DNA of 63,960 nt, from contig CAIWOY010000440.1 of NCBI GenBank assembly GCA_903914415.1, positions 1-63,960 on the forward strand, given 5' to 3'. The position numbers and the translations under genes are program-made. The DNA is from an uncultured Phycisphaerales bacterium (GTDB lineage Bacteria > Planctomycetota > Phycisphaerae > UBA1845 > Fen-1342). The notes under the pieces were generated by a model. It searched no databases and was not told where the DNA came from. It saw only the letters and a list, made by a program, of their open reading frames with translations. Shown here piece after piece: positions 1 to 10,550 of this stretch. Each line of letters opens with the position of its first letter. Within the stretch, counting starts at the first letter, position 1.

Positions 1-555
1 CTGCCAGCCCGTGGGGTTGCCCGTCTTGGTCGGTTGCGTGCCCGTCTTGTACACGGGGCGCAGCGCTTCCAGCGTCACCTTCAGCTCATTGTTCTTGGTG
101 TGGGCATCATGCACCTCCACCTTGAACGCATCCGGGTCCGCGTCGGCGCGCCCTTCGAATTCGTGCACTGTGTCGTCCACCCACGGGTACTGGCGGTTCT
201 TGCCGGCCATGTCCGTCTTGAAGTTGCTGACGTCGAGAACCGTGAGCGCTTTGTCGTCGGCGTACGGCAGCTTCTCGCTGCCGTGCACGAAGCGAATCGA
301 GGCGACCGGCTCGCCGGGCTTGATGAACTTGGTGAGCTTCTCCGTCTCGGCGTCCTCGTCCTTCTCCTGCTTGTCGGGAATCGTGATCTTGTCGCCAGCG
401 CGCAGCTCCCAGTCCTGCTTCTGGAGGTACGCGTTGTCCGGCTCCTTACGGAGGTCCGCGCAGTCCCGGAAGCCGTTCTTGACGGCGATGCCGCACAAGG
501 TGTCCCATTGGCGGGCCTTTACGACCTTCTTTTTCTTCTTCTTGTCTTTGCCCAT
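1..555 (-). CDS. LysM-domain protein next to VgrG, candidate T6SS cargo (partial)
   Basis: The reading frame starts with ATG at 555 and runs off the window at position 1, so only the first 185 residues are visible. After a short Lys-rich start (MGKDKKKKKK) comes a LysM-like segment at about residues 14-60 (RQWDTLCGIAVKNGF to LRAGDKITIPD), the fold that binds peptidoglycan. The next part (FIKPGEPVASIRFVHG) resembles beta-sandwich domains of spike-associated proteins, but I cannot name it. It lies 39 bases behind vgrG on the same strand, the usual place for a protein loaded on the spike. A catalytic domain, if there is one, would lie outside the window. LysM is a fair call; the cargo role is inferred from position. 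Confidence 0.7.
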   Translation of the reverse strand, partial: MGKDKKKKKKVVKARQWDTLCGIAVKNGFRDCADLRKEPDNAYLQKQDWELRAGDKITIPDKQEKDEDAETEKLTKFIKPGEPVASIRFVHGSEKLPYADDKALTVLDVSNFKTDMAGKNRQYPWVDDTVHEFEGRADADPDAFKVEVHDAHTKNNELKVTLEALRPVYKTGTQPTKTGNPTGWQ

Positions 556-594
556 GTGCTACCTCGCCGCGGGTTCGCGCCCGTCCAACGGCGC

Positions 595-3243
595 CTACTC
601 CAACCGTTCCCAAGCGGAATCGTCCAGTTCCGGGAACGTCACGTCGTATTCACCTTCGGGGAGATCGTACAATTCAACCATCCCGTTTGCGTCCGTGGTG
701 CCCTCGTACACCTTGTCGCTCGGTCCGGTGACGCGATACGGCTCGCTGGGCACCGGGTTGCCCTCGGAGTCCACCAGTTGCACCTTCAGCCAGGTCTTCT
801 CCTCCGGCTCCGGTATTTCCTCGGGCGGGAACTCCGTGCCCGGCACTTCGGTCAGCGTCAGGCCTTCGACGGACTGGCTGCTGCCGCCGTACGTGACGTC
901 CTTGCCGGGCTTGGAGCTGTCGGCCACGGCCGGGTCCTCCGCGTTCTGGGGCGTGGTCGCGGAACAGGACGGGGGTGATACGGGCGGGCCGCTGCCGCTG
1001 TTGATGTTCACAATCGTTCCGACGATGTAGATACCGCCGGGCGACAGGACAATGCTGCTCCCGCCGCACTTCAGCTCGAGGCCGGAGCCGGCCTCCAGCC
1101 GGATGCCGGAGCCGGCCTTACAGGAGAACGTGACCGCAACATCCTCCTTGTGATTGTTGTTGAACTTCTCGACCACGTCTCCGTTGACGCTGGTCGAGTG
1201 TGTTCCCTCGACCTGGATGGAGACTTTGCCGTCGACCTTGTGCGACTCGTCCTTTTCGGTCCAGGTCCGGACCTCGCCCTTGACGTGGACCTGTTTGGCT
1301 TTGTAGACCAGCTCACGCAGCTCGCCGGACAGGTTGCCGTCCTTTTCGCCGCCGACGGTGACCTCGTAGCTGCCGCCGACGGTATGGAAGTGGCTGGCCT
1401 TGACGTTGGTGTCCATCTGCCGCTGGGCCTGGATGAAGAGTTGTTCCTTGTCCTTGAGGTCCTCGAAGCGGATTTCGTTGTTGCCGCCGCCGCCCTTGCT
1501 GCTGTGCGTCTTGATGACGCTTTTGGTTTTCTCGTCGGGGAGGGTGTAGGGGGGCATCTGGTCGGCGTTGTAGACGCGGCCGACGATGAGCGGCTGGTCG
1601 GGATCGCCCTCCAAAAAGTCGACCACGACCTCTTGCCCGACGCGCGGGATGAACATGATGCCGTAGTTGCCGCCGGCCATGCCCTGGGCGACGCGGATCC
1701 AGCAGGATGAATCCGAGCCGAAGAGCTTGGGCTGGCCGCCCTCGCTGCCCTCGCGATCCCAGTTAAACTGCACCTTCACGCGGCCGTATGGGTCGGTGTG
1801 AATCTCCTCGCCGGAGGGGCCGACGACACGGGCGGTTTGCGTGCCGCGCATGACGGGCCAGGGGGTGACGCGCGGCGGACGATAGGTCACGGTCGCGGGG
1901 ATGCACTCGAAGCGGCATTCGTACACAGGGGCGTCGAAGTCGACGAGCGCGTTCTGGGCCACGTCGTCGATCAAGTTGCGCAGGGAAAGCGCTTCCAGCG
2001 GGTTCGCGCCCGCGCCGGCCGCGACATTCGCCAAGTGGTTCGAGACCTGGCCGGCGTGGTAGATCCAGTACGACAACTCGCGGTGCGCGCTGGCGTCGCC
2101 GACGCGCAGGCGCCCGGCGATCTGCAAGAGGCCCTCCGCCAATTGCCGGATGTTCTCGTCCTGGCTCTGGCGCGCGGTGAGCAGGGATTGATGGACGTTT
2201 CCGTCGAGGATGCCGGTGCGGCCCTCGGCGCCGGTCGAGGCCCGCAGCGTGGCCTGCTTGCCCTGGTGGGTCAGCGCAGTCACGAGGTAAGTGGCGTTCA
2301 GCGCATAGATCGGATGCTCGACCAGGTTGAACGTCTTGGCAAGCGCGAGGCGGTAGGAGTTGCTTTGCGCGACGCCGATGATGCGGCTGCCCTCGAACTC
2401 CTCGATGCGGGTCTGGGCCAGTGTGCTGCCGGCGCCTTGCTCGCTGTATTCGCCGGGATAATCGAAGAATTCGAGGCTCGGGTCTCGGCCGGCGTCGGCC
2501 TTGGCGTCCAACTTCAGCTTCGGGTTCTGGAAATTGAAGTCCGTGAGCATGACGGCGCCCGGCCGCACGGCCTGGCCGAGCCGGAAGCGGAAGATGTGCT
2601 CGGTCTCGTGGGCCATGCCGGAGGGCGGGACGAACGGGAGGTCGGCGTCGCCCTCGAGCGGCTTGTAGGCGGCGGGTGCATCCGCCATGACCAGGACGTG
2701 CGAGTCCTTGGTCTGCTCGAAGTACCACCAGATGCCCTCTTCCTCCAGCAGACGGCAGATGAAGTTGTAGTCCGTCTCGCGGTACTGGACGCAGTACTCG
2801 CGCGGCGAATAGCTGCCCTGGAGGACGAACTTGAAGCGGTCGGTGGAGAAGCCGGCCTTGGTCAGCACGTCCGAGACGATGTCCTTGACGTTCTTGTTCT
2901 GGTAGATGCGCGAGCTGTAGCGGTGCGTGAGGAGCCAGATGCCGGGGACGAGCTCGGCCCGGAAGTACGCCTGGTCCTGCGTCTGGTTGGTCAGCTCGAA
3001 GCGGCTGATGATGCCGTGGAACCAGCGCTCGTGGGTGACGGTGTTGATGCTGAGGACCGCGGATTTGCCGACGATGTCGTCGAAGGCGAAGGCCAGGTCG
3101 TCGGTCGCCAGCTCGATCTCGAAGCGGTAGAGCTGGCAGAGCCCCTCGCTACCGCGATAGCGCATCACCTGGAACCGGTCGACGTCGCCGCCGGCCATCT
3201 GGAAGGCCAGTTGCGAGCGACTGCGATCTTGGACCAGAGGCAT
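595..3243 (-). CDS. vgrG: VgrG (TssI) spike protein with C-terminal transthyretin-like domain
   Basis: This is the trimeric tip of the T6SS tube, 882 residues. Residues 1 to about 470 match the gp27-like base (YRETDYNFICRLLEEEGIWW is the family signature). About 470-580 form the gp5 OB-fold (YGRVKVQFNWDREG, then SCWIRVAQGMAG and GWxxPRxGQEV-like IMFIPRVGQEVVVDFLEG). About 590-760 form the beta-helix needle. The needle is followed by a Pro/Ser linker and a domain at about 815-880 (WLKVQLVDSEGNPVPSEPYR to DLPEGEYDVTFPEL). That domain has the transthyretin-like pattern of VgrG C-termini known to recruit lipase effectors. No nuclease, lysozyme or lipase motif is visible, so it looks like an adaptor spike and not a toxin-fused one. 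Confidence 0.95.
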   Translation of the reverse strand: MPLVQDRSRSQLAFQMAGGDVDRFQVMRYRGSEGLCQLYRFEIELATDDLAFAFDDIVGKSAVLSINTVTHERWFHGIISRFELTNQTQDQAYFRAELVPGIWLLTHRYSSRIYQNKNVKDIVSDVLTKAGFSTDRFKFVLQGSYSPREYCVQYRETDYNFICRLLEEEGIWWYFEQTKDSHVLVMADAPAAYKPLEGDADLPFVPPSGMAHETEHIFRFRLGQAVRPGAVMLTDFNFQNPKLKLDAKADAGRDPSLEFFDYPGEYSEQGAGSTLAQTRIEEFEGSRIIGVAQSNSYRLALAKTFNLVEHPIYALNATYLVTALTHQGKQATLRASTGAEGRTGILDGNVHQSLLTARQSQDENIRQLAEGLLQIAGRLRVGDASAHRELSYWIYHAGQVSNHLANVAAGAGANPLEALSLRNLIDDVAQNALVDFDAPVYECRFECIPATVTYRPPRVTPWPVMRGTQTARVVGPSGEEIHTDPYGRVKVQFNWDREGSEGGQPKLFGSDSSCWIRVAQGMAGGNYGIMFIPRVGQEVVVDFLEGDPDQPLIVGRVYNADQMPPYTLPDEKTKSVIKTHSSKGGGGNNEIRFEDLKDKEQLFIQAQRQMDTNVKASHFHTVGGSYEVTVGGEKDGNLSGELRELVYKAKQVHVKGEVRTWTEKDESHKVDGKVSIQVEGTHSTSVNGDVVEKFNNNHKEDVAVTFSCKAGSGIRLEAGSGLELKCGGSSIVLSPGGIYIVGTIVNINSGSGPPVSPPSCSATTPQNAEDPAVADSSKPGKDVTYGGSSQSVEGLTLTEVPGTEFPPEEIPEPEEKTWLKVQLVDSEGNPVPSEPYRVTGPSDKVYEGTTDANGMVELYDLPEGEYDVTFPELDDSAWERLE

Positions 3244-3336
3244 GGTACGTACCTCACCAAACGAAGGCGGACGTGATAAGGCGAGAGCTGCCCGCAGACC
3301 GTTTTCGCCTTATCACTTTATCACCTTGTCACCTCA
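3244..3336. repeat. Inverted repeat of GTGATAAGG-type units between clpV and vgrG
   Basis: The gap contains GTGATAAGGCGA near its left end and the exact reverse complement TCGCCTTATCAC about 20 bases later, a 12-bp perfect stem. It continues into further decayed copies of the same unit (TTTATCACC, TTGTCACC, TCATCACTC). The same unit fills the gaps on both sides of tssL. No T-run follows, so it is not a standard terminator. Confidence 0.75.
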
Positions 3337-6114
<2,778 letters not shown>

Positions 6115-6131
6115 GGTGTTTGCTCTCTCCT

Positions 6132-7385
6132 TTACCGGCTGCGCGGCCCGGCGCCGGCAGTCTCCGGCGACGGGTACCCGGTGTGAAACGAACGAGATTC
6201 GCGGCCCGACGACCGCCCCGTCGCGGCGCCGGCGTCAGCCCCCGAGCCCGGCAAACCACCGAACGTCGCCGTGGTCTCCTCACTCGCGGCGAACGTCACC
6301 GTGGTTTCGCCCATGTCCTGTGATCGGACCCAGCTTGTCATTCCCAGGGCGCTCCCGCCTTCGTCTGAGGTCAGGTGCATCGGGGGCACCTCGCCTGGAC
6401 GGAGCGTGATCTGCAGTGTGAACCCCAGCGGGTCGCAGCAATACAGCCGGGTCAGGGCGCGGTTCTGCCGATAGCGGAAACCGCCCGGCACGAACGATCG
6501 GTACGTGACCCAGTCCACAGGGCCGACCGCGGTGTTGAACACCCCGCCGCGGTCGTATACCTGGTCCCCCACCGTCAGGTCGACACCCAGCCGGCTGTTC
6601 AGCAAGCCCACGCGGTTGAGGTCGGCCGGATCGAGCGGCACCCATTGTCCGACGAACGACTCGACCCGCACGGGGATGTCCCCCCAGTAATCAAACAGCA
6701 TTCCCGCCAGCGTCGTGGCCGACCGCGGATGCTGCGTCAACAGGCCGGCATACCGCAGCAGCCGGATCGGCGGCACCCCCAGGACGGCTTCGTCCCAGTC
6801 CGGCGAGCAGCCGATCAGGAACCGAAGATACTCGGTGATCACGTCCCGCCGCGGGGCGCTGAACATCCGTTCGTGGCGGTATTTCAGCCACGCGCGGTAG
6901 AAAAGCGCGATGAGGCGGTGGTGGAAGATGTCGATGAAGTCGCGAATCGGGCTGGCCCCAGGGAGCCGGTCGGCATAGTCCCGCTTCTCCGCCGCAGAAC
7001 GCTCGGCGGCCGTGGCGGCGTCTGTGGCCCGCAGCACGCTGATCGCGTAGTGCAGGGGCAGCGGCGTCGACACGCCGTAGAGGCCCAGGAAGGCGACCTC
7101 GACCAGGTAGCGCGGGTCCCCGGTGGTGGGATCGCCGTATTCGGTCAGGCCGCACACGTCCGTGGCCGGGAACGCCAGGGACAGGTTCGGGCGGAACCGC
7201 AGGGGCTCGCGTGCGGCGGGACCCCGCTCGCCGACGGGTGTGTCGACGCGGCAGTAACGTTCCAGGAGCCAGACGGCCTGGAAGAAGTCGAACTCCCACG
7301 CGCGCCGGTGCAGCCGGTCGAGGAGCGCCAACGGCTCCGCGCTCGGCGCCGGCGGGGTTGAGTTGGACGTCTCGCTTGCGGCCAT
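6132..7385 (-). CDS. tssG: TssG, T6SS baseplate subunit
   Basis: TssG forms the baseplate wedge with TssE, TssF and TssK. The N-terminal half has the family pattern (FDFFQAVWLLERY, EPLRFRPNLSLAFPATDV, VAFLGLYGVSTPLP, FIDIFHHRLIALFYRAW) and the C-terminal half holds the NSRLGVDLTVGD and LRPGEVP region. I chose the ATG at 7385, one base past the tssF stop, over a longer frame that starts inside tssF. That gives 417 residues. The last 45 or so residues are Gly/Ser/Arg-rich low complexity and probably disordered. Confidence 0.95.
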   Translation of the reverse strand: MAASETSNSTPPAPSAEPLALLDRLHRRAWEFDFFQAVWLLERYCRVDTPVGERGPAAREPLRFRPNLSLAFPATDVCGLTEYGDPTTGDPRYLVEVAFLGLYGVSTPLPLHYAISVLRATDAATAAERSAAEKRDYADRLPGASPIRDFIDIFHHRLIALFYRAWLKYRHERMFSAPRRDVITEYLRFLIGCSPDWDEAVLGVPPIRLLRYAGLLTQHPRSATTLAGMLFDYWGDIPVRVESFVGQWVPLDPADLNRVGLLNSRLGVDLTVGDQVYDRGGVFNTAVGPVDWVTYRSFVPGGFRYRQNRALTRLYCCDPLGFTLQITLRPGEVPPMHLTSDEGGSALGMTSWVRSQDMGETTVTFAASEETTATFGGLPGSGADAGAATGRSSGRESRSFHTGYPSPETAGAGPRSR

Positions 7386-7386
7386 G

Positions 7387-9192
7387 TCAGCTCTCCGCCG
7401 GCGTAACCTGCTCCCCGGCACGGGGTGGAAACGAGTACGACTGGCCGGACCGGACCAGCCGGACGTTGAGCTGGCTGAACGCGTTCAGGGTGACGTAGGC
7501 GGCGAGGAAGCGGTCGACGATCGCGGCGAACAGGTACGCGTCCCCCTCGCCAGCAAAATGGTCCTCGTTCAGTTCCAGGTCCGCCTGCACGCCCCGAATC
7601 GGCGCGCCGCGGACCATCCGCTCGCGGTACTGCGAGCGCAGGGCGATGATCCCCTCGAGCGTCCGTTGATGCGCCGCGGCCTGCTGCGCATCCTGGGCAG
7701 CCTGAAAATCGTAGATGCGGAGCAACTCCTTGAAACGCTCTACGTCCGTCAGCGACACGTAGTTCAGCGACATGTGCGAGATCAGCCGCCAGTGCAGCCC
7801 TTTGCCCAGCGGTGGGCTGACCGTCGGCGTCGGCTTGAGCAGGTTGCGAAACCGCGTGCCCGCCGGCGACCCGTCCGTCGGCTCGCAGATGTCGCCCGCC
7901 CGCAGCTCGGCCGGCAGATCGCGGTTCGTGCACGTCAGGTCGATCGAGACCGTCTCCTCCGTCGGCACGGCGTCCGGACGACCGCCCACCACGAAGGAGA
8001 TGAACGTGTCCGTCCCCCAGCGCGTCCCGGAGCCGATCATGCTCGGCACCATCTGCGTCTGGTAGTACGTCGCGGTCCGCGGGTCGTCGCCCGCGACGTG
8101 CGCAAACGAGTAGAACGGCTGAAACTCGTGCGACTCCAGGTCCTGTGATCGCACCAGCCCGAGCACGCGGTCAACCGAGTACACCTCGGCATGACGCCGG
8201 TCCGCGATCCCCGCCCGCGCCGGCTGCACCAGGTACCGCACGCGGTCGTGGCTCAGGCGAATCGGCTCCGCGTTGTGCTGGAACAGGTTGGCGATCGGCA
8301 CGCAGTGCAGGCGGAGGTTCTCGGGTGAGACCAGCGGGAACGACTCCAGCCGCCGGTTGAACGTGATCACGACCGTGAGCGCGTTCTCCTTCTCCAGCTT
8401 CAGGGCCTGCACCGCTCCATCCAGCCCGTGCAGGTCCACGAAGAGGAACCGGTCCTTGAGCGTGAAGTATTCCTGCAAGTAGCAGTAGCCCGGGAAGACG
8501 TGCGGGGGGTACGGCAGGACCCGCGCATCGAGCTCGAGCCCGGCCGGCCGGATCGACCCGTCGGGCAGACGCGTCTCGCGGCGGGCCGCCCCGCTGCCGC
8601 CGTTGGTGACCGCGACCTGGCCCGCGTGCGCGGCCAGCAGCAGGTAGAGGGTAAACGACGTTCGCGGGTCGCCGAAGAGGTGCAGCCGCACCGCGTCCAA
8701 CTCCAGGTCGGCGAGCGTGGCCTTGGCGGCGACCTGGAATTGCAGCACGAGCCGGGCCGGCTCGGCGGGCGGGGTCTCCAGGCGCGCCTCGCGCAAGACC
8801 CACGGCCGCAGCTTGGTCGGCCACGCGGAGCGATAGCGGCACTGGGTCCCGTCGATCGGGCGGCTGGCGAACTCCGCTCCCGCCGGGACCACCGCCGGTG
8901 CTTGCATAGCGTCGATCTCCGGCAGGAACTCCAGGATCGACAGCGACGGGATCGGGCGGAGGTAATGCGGCCAGAGCAGCGACATCAGGCTGGCGGTGAA
9001 CTCCGGCAACTCGTCGTCGAGCTTCTGGCGGATGCGACCGCATAGAAACGCCGCACCCTCGAGCAGGCGGTCGACGTCGGGGTCGGAGCCCGGGTCGGCG
9101 AGGTAGCGCGCGATCTCCGGGTTGGCCCGGGCGAACTCCGGACCGACCTCCCGCAGGTAGCGCAGCTCGTCCTGGTAGTAGGTGTTGCTCAC
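7387..9192 (-). CDS. tssF: TssF, T6SS baseplate subunit
   Basis: This is the largest baseplate wedge protein. The start matches the family: YYQDELRYLREVGPEFARANPEIARYL, then DPDVDRLLEGAAFLCGRIRQKLDDELPEF and LWPHYLRPIPSLSI. I prefer the GTG at 9192 because the protein then begins (M)SNTYYQDEL like other TssF proteins; a TTG at 9204 would add four residues. At about 600 residues it has the usual family length. It sits between tssE and tssG in the canonical order. Confidence 0.95.
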   Translation of the reverse strand: MSNTYYQDELRYLREVGPEFARANPEIARYLADPGSDPDVDRLLEGAAFLCGRIRQKLDDELPEFTASLMSLLWPHYLRPIPSLSILEFLPEIDAMQAPAVVPAGAEFASRPIDGTQCRYRSAWPTKLRPWVLREARLETPPAEPARLVLQFQVAAKATLADLELDAVRLHLFGDPRTSFTLYLLLAAHAGQVAVTNGGSGAARRETRLPDGSIRPAGLELDARVLPYPPHVFPGYCYLQEYFTLKDRFLFVDLHGLDGAVQALKLEKENALTVVITFNRRLESFPLVSPENLRLHCVPIANLFQHNAEPIRLSHDRVRYLVQPARAGIADRRHAEVYSVDRVLGLVRSQDLESHEFQPFYSFAHVAGDDPRTATYYQTQMVPSMIGSGTRWGTDTFISFVVGGRPDAVPTEETVSIDLTCTNRDLPAELRAGDICEPTDGSPAGTRFRNLLKPTPTVSPPLGKGLHWRLISHMSLNYVSLTDVERFKELLRIYDFQAAQDAQQAAAHQRTLEGIIALRSQYRERMVRGAPIRGVQADLELNEDHFAGEGDAYLFAAIVDRFLAAYVTLNAFSQLNVRLVRSGQSYSFPPRAGEQVTPAES

Positions 9193-9275
9193 GACTTCGC
9201 ACAACCGTCAAAACCCCGCCCGTCGGGGGCGGGGTCCGGCCCCCCACTCGCGTGGGGGGTTCGGATTCAACGCTC

Positions 9276-9707
9276 TCAGCCGCTTACCTGAAACTGGCCC
9301 GTTGGCGAGATCGCGGTCTGATACCAGACGCGGTGCTCGCCGCTGCGGCCAACCATGACCGCCTCGACGCGGAACACGAGCGTGCGCTTGTCGCCCTCGC
9401 CGGTCTGGTGCGTGATGCGCACGCGGCGCAGACGCGGCTCGTACTTCTCGATCGTGTTGCGGATCGCCTCCTGCACCGTCCGCACGTACTCCGGGCTCTC
9501 GGCCACCATGTCCATCAGGGCCGGCAGCCCGTAGTCGGGCGCCGCCTCACTCATCCCGTGGCGGGAATTCAGGAGCCGCGTCAGGTTGCGCTGCACGGAC
9601 TCCATGAGGGCCTCGGCGTCCTCCCCGGTCGTGGCGGCGTAACGGCCCTGGGCCCGGTCGCGGGCCGCGGCACCGATCCGGTCCAGTAGCGACTGTTCCC
9701 GAGCCAC
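9276..9707 (-). CDS. tssE: TssE, gp25-like T6SS baseplate protein
   Basis: TssE belongs to the phage gp25 family and helps nucleate sheath assembly at the baseplate. Diagnostic stretches are SLLDRIG at the start, SVQRNLTRLLNSRHG and YGLPALMDMV in the middle, and the basic YEPRLRRVRI strand near the end. There is no ATG. The GTG at 9707 has GAGG eight bases upstream and begins VAREQSLLDRIG; GTG codons at 9716 and 9791 are also in frame but add residues with no family likeness. This gives about 143 residues, normal for TssE. Confidence 0.92.
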   Translation of the reverse strand: MAREQSLLDRIGAAARDRAQGRYAATTGEDAEALMESVQRNLTRLLNSRHGMSEAAPDYGLPALMDMVAESPEYVRTVQEAIRNTIEKYEPRLRRVRITHQTGEGDKRTLVFRVEAVMVGRSGEHRVWYQTAISPTGQFQVSG

Positions 9708-9802
9708 CTGGGACACCTCGCGCGGCCCGGCCCCGCGCTGCGCGCCGCGCGGCGGGACCAGAATGCTTCCCGAGGGGCAAGCGGCGCGCACAAAGCCGCG
9801 AG

Positions 9803-9892
9803 GGCGGGCTCACGCCCGCCGCCCACTCCTCCGGCCAACGCCGGTCGCCCCGGAACACAGCCCTGAGCGCGGCTCGACCCGCCGCAGGCGGG
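9803..9892 (-). terminator. Two GC hairpins behind hcp
   Basis: On the minus strand the hcp stop codon is followed at once by CCCGCC-TGC-GGCGGG (9892-9878), and then by GGCGGGC-GTGA-GCCCGCC (9820-9803). Neither has a T-run. They could stabilise or attenuate the hcp transcript, so that Hcp is made in excess over the baseplate proteins encoded behind it. Confidence 0.5.
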
Positions 9893-10372
9893 TTAGTTGC
9901 CGCCCGGGCTGCGCCACTTGTCCATTTCAACCACGCTGTCGGGCAGCCAGTTCCACTCAATCTGCTCGAACACGAAGCTGACCTGTTCCATGTGCCGGTA
10001 CGACTCGTTCTGCGGCAGGAAGCTCATCGGCATGTACGGGCGGATGTCGACGATGCGCGCCTGCCGCAGCGTGATCGTGTAGTACTTCTTCTCCTGCCGC
10101 GTGTCGGGGTCGATCCGGTAGAAGTCCAGCACAACCTCCTTGAGGTTCTGGCCGGTGCACAGAGCCTTGTGGAAGCCCGGCGACGCCTTGTCGATCAGCT
10201 TCACCACCCGCACCGGGCTGTGCACGCGCACCCCGCTGGCCTGGCCCGTCGTGGGCTCCACCGGCTGGTGCAAATGGTGCTCAATCTCGAAGATGTCGCT
10301 GGTCCCTTCCCGCCCTTCCTTCTCCGACGAACCGGGATACTCGCCCACTTTCAGATTGCACGGCGTTGGCAT
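9893..10372 (-). CDS. hcp: Hcp (TssD), T6SS tube protein
   Basis: Hcp hexamers stack into the inner tube that is shot out by sheath contraction. The 159-residue protein shows the family pattern: IFEIEHHLHQPV, SGVRVHSPVRVVKLIDKASPGFHKAL with the conserved H-x-P block, LKEVVLDFYR, KKYYTITLRQARIVDIRPYMP, and EQVSFVFEQIEWNW near the end. I chose the ATG at 10372; a GTG three codons upstream is also in frame. It lies between tssC and tssE, and two hairpins follow its stop. It has no effector extension. Confidence 0.96.
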   Translation of the reverse strand: MPTPCNLKVGEYPGSSEKEGREGTSDIFEIEHHLHQPVEPTTGQASGVRVHSPVRVVKLIDKASPGFHKALCTGQNLKEVVLDFYRIDPDTRQEKKYYTITLRQARIVDIRPYMPMSFLPQNESYRHMEQVSFVFEQIEWNWLPDSVVEMDKWRSPGGN

Positions 10373-10434
10373 GACAACCACTCCTTAGAAAACAATGGCC
10401 CTTCGTTTCCGGTACACGACACACGATATTCCAA

Positions 10435-10534
10435 CCGTCAGCTCTCAGCCCTCCGCTCTCAGCCAGGCCGCGCGCGTCCTCGCCGTGTCGGAGAGCGTTA
10501 CCCGACCGGGTCCGGCTGAAAGCTAAGCGCTGAC
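10435..10534. repeat. Imperfect inverted repeat of CTCTCAGCC-type units between tssC and hcp
   Basis: CCGTCAGCTCTCAGCC, followed by a second CTCTCAGCC, faces GGCTGAAAGC and GCGCTGACGG about 50 bases later. The arms are partly decayed reverse complements built from one short unit. This gap is therefore also filled by an oligomer-derived inverted repeat, with a different unit from those around tssL. Confidence 0.55.
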
Positions 10535-10550
10535 GGCGCAGCGCTGCCGA

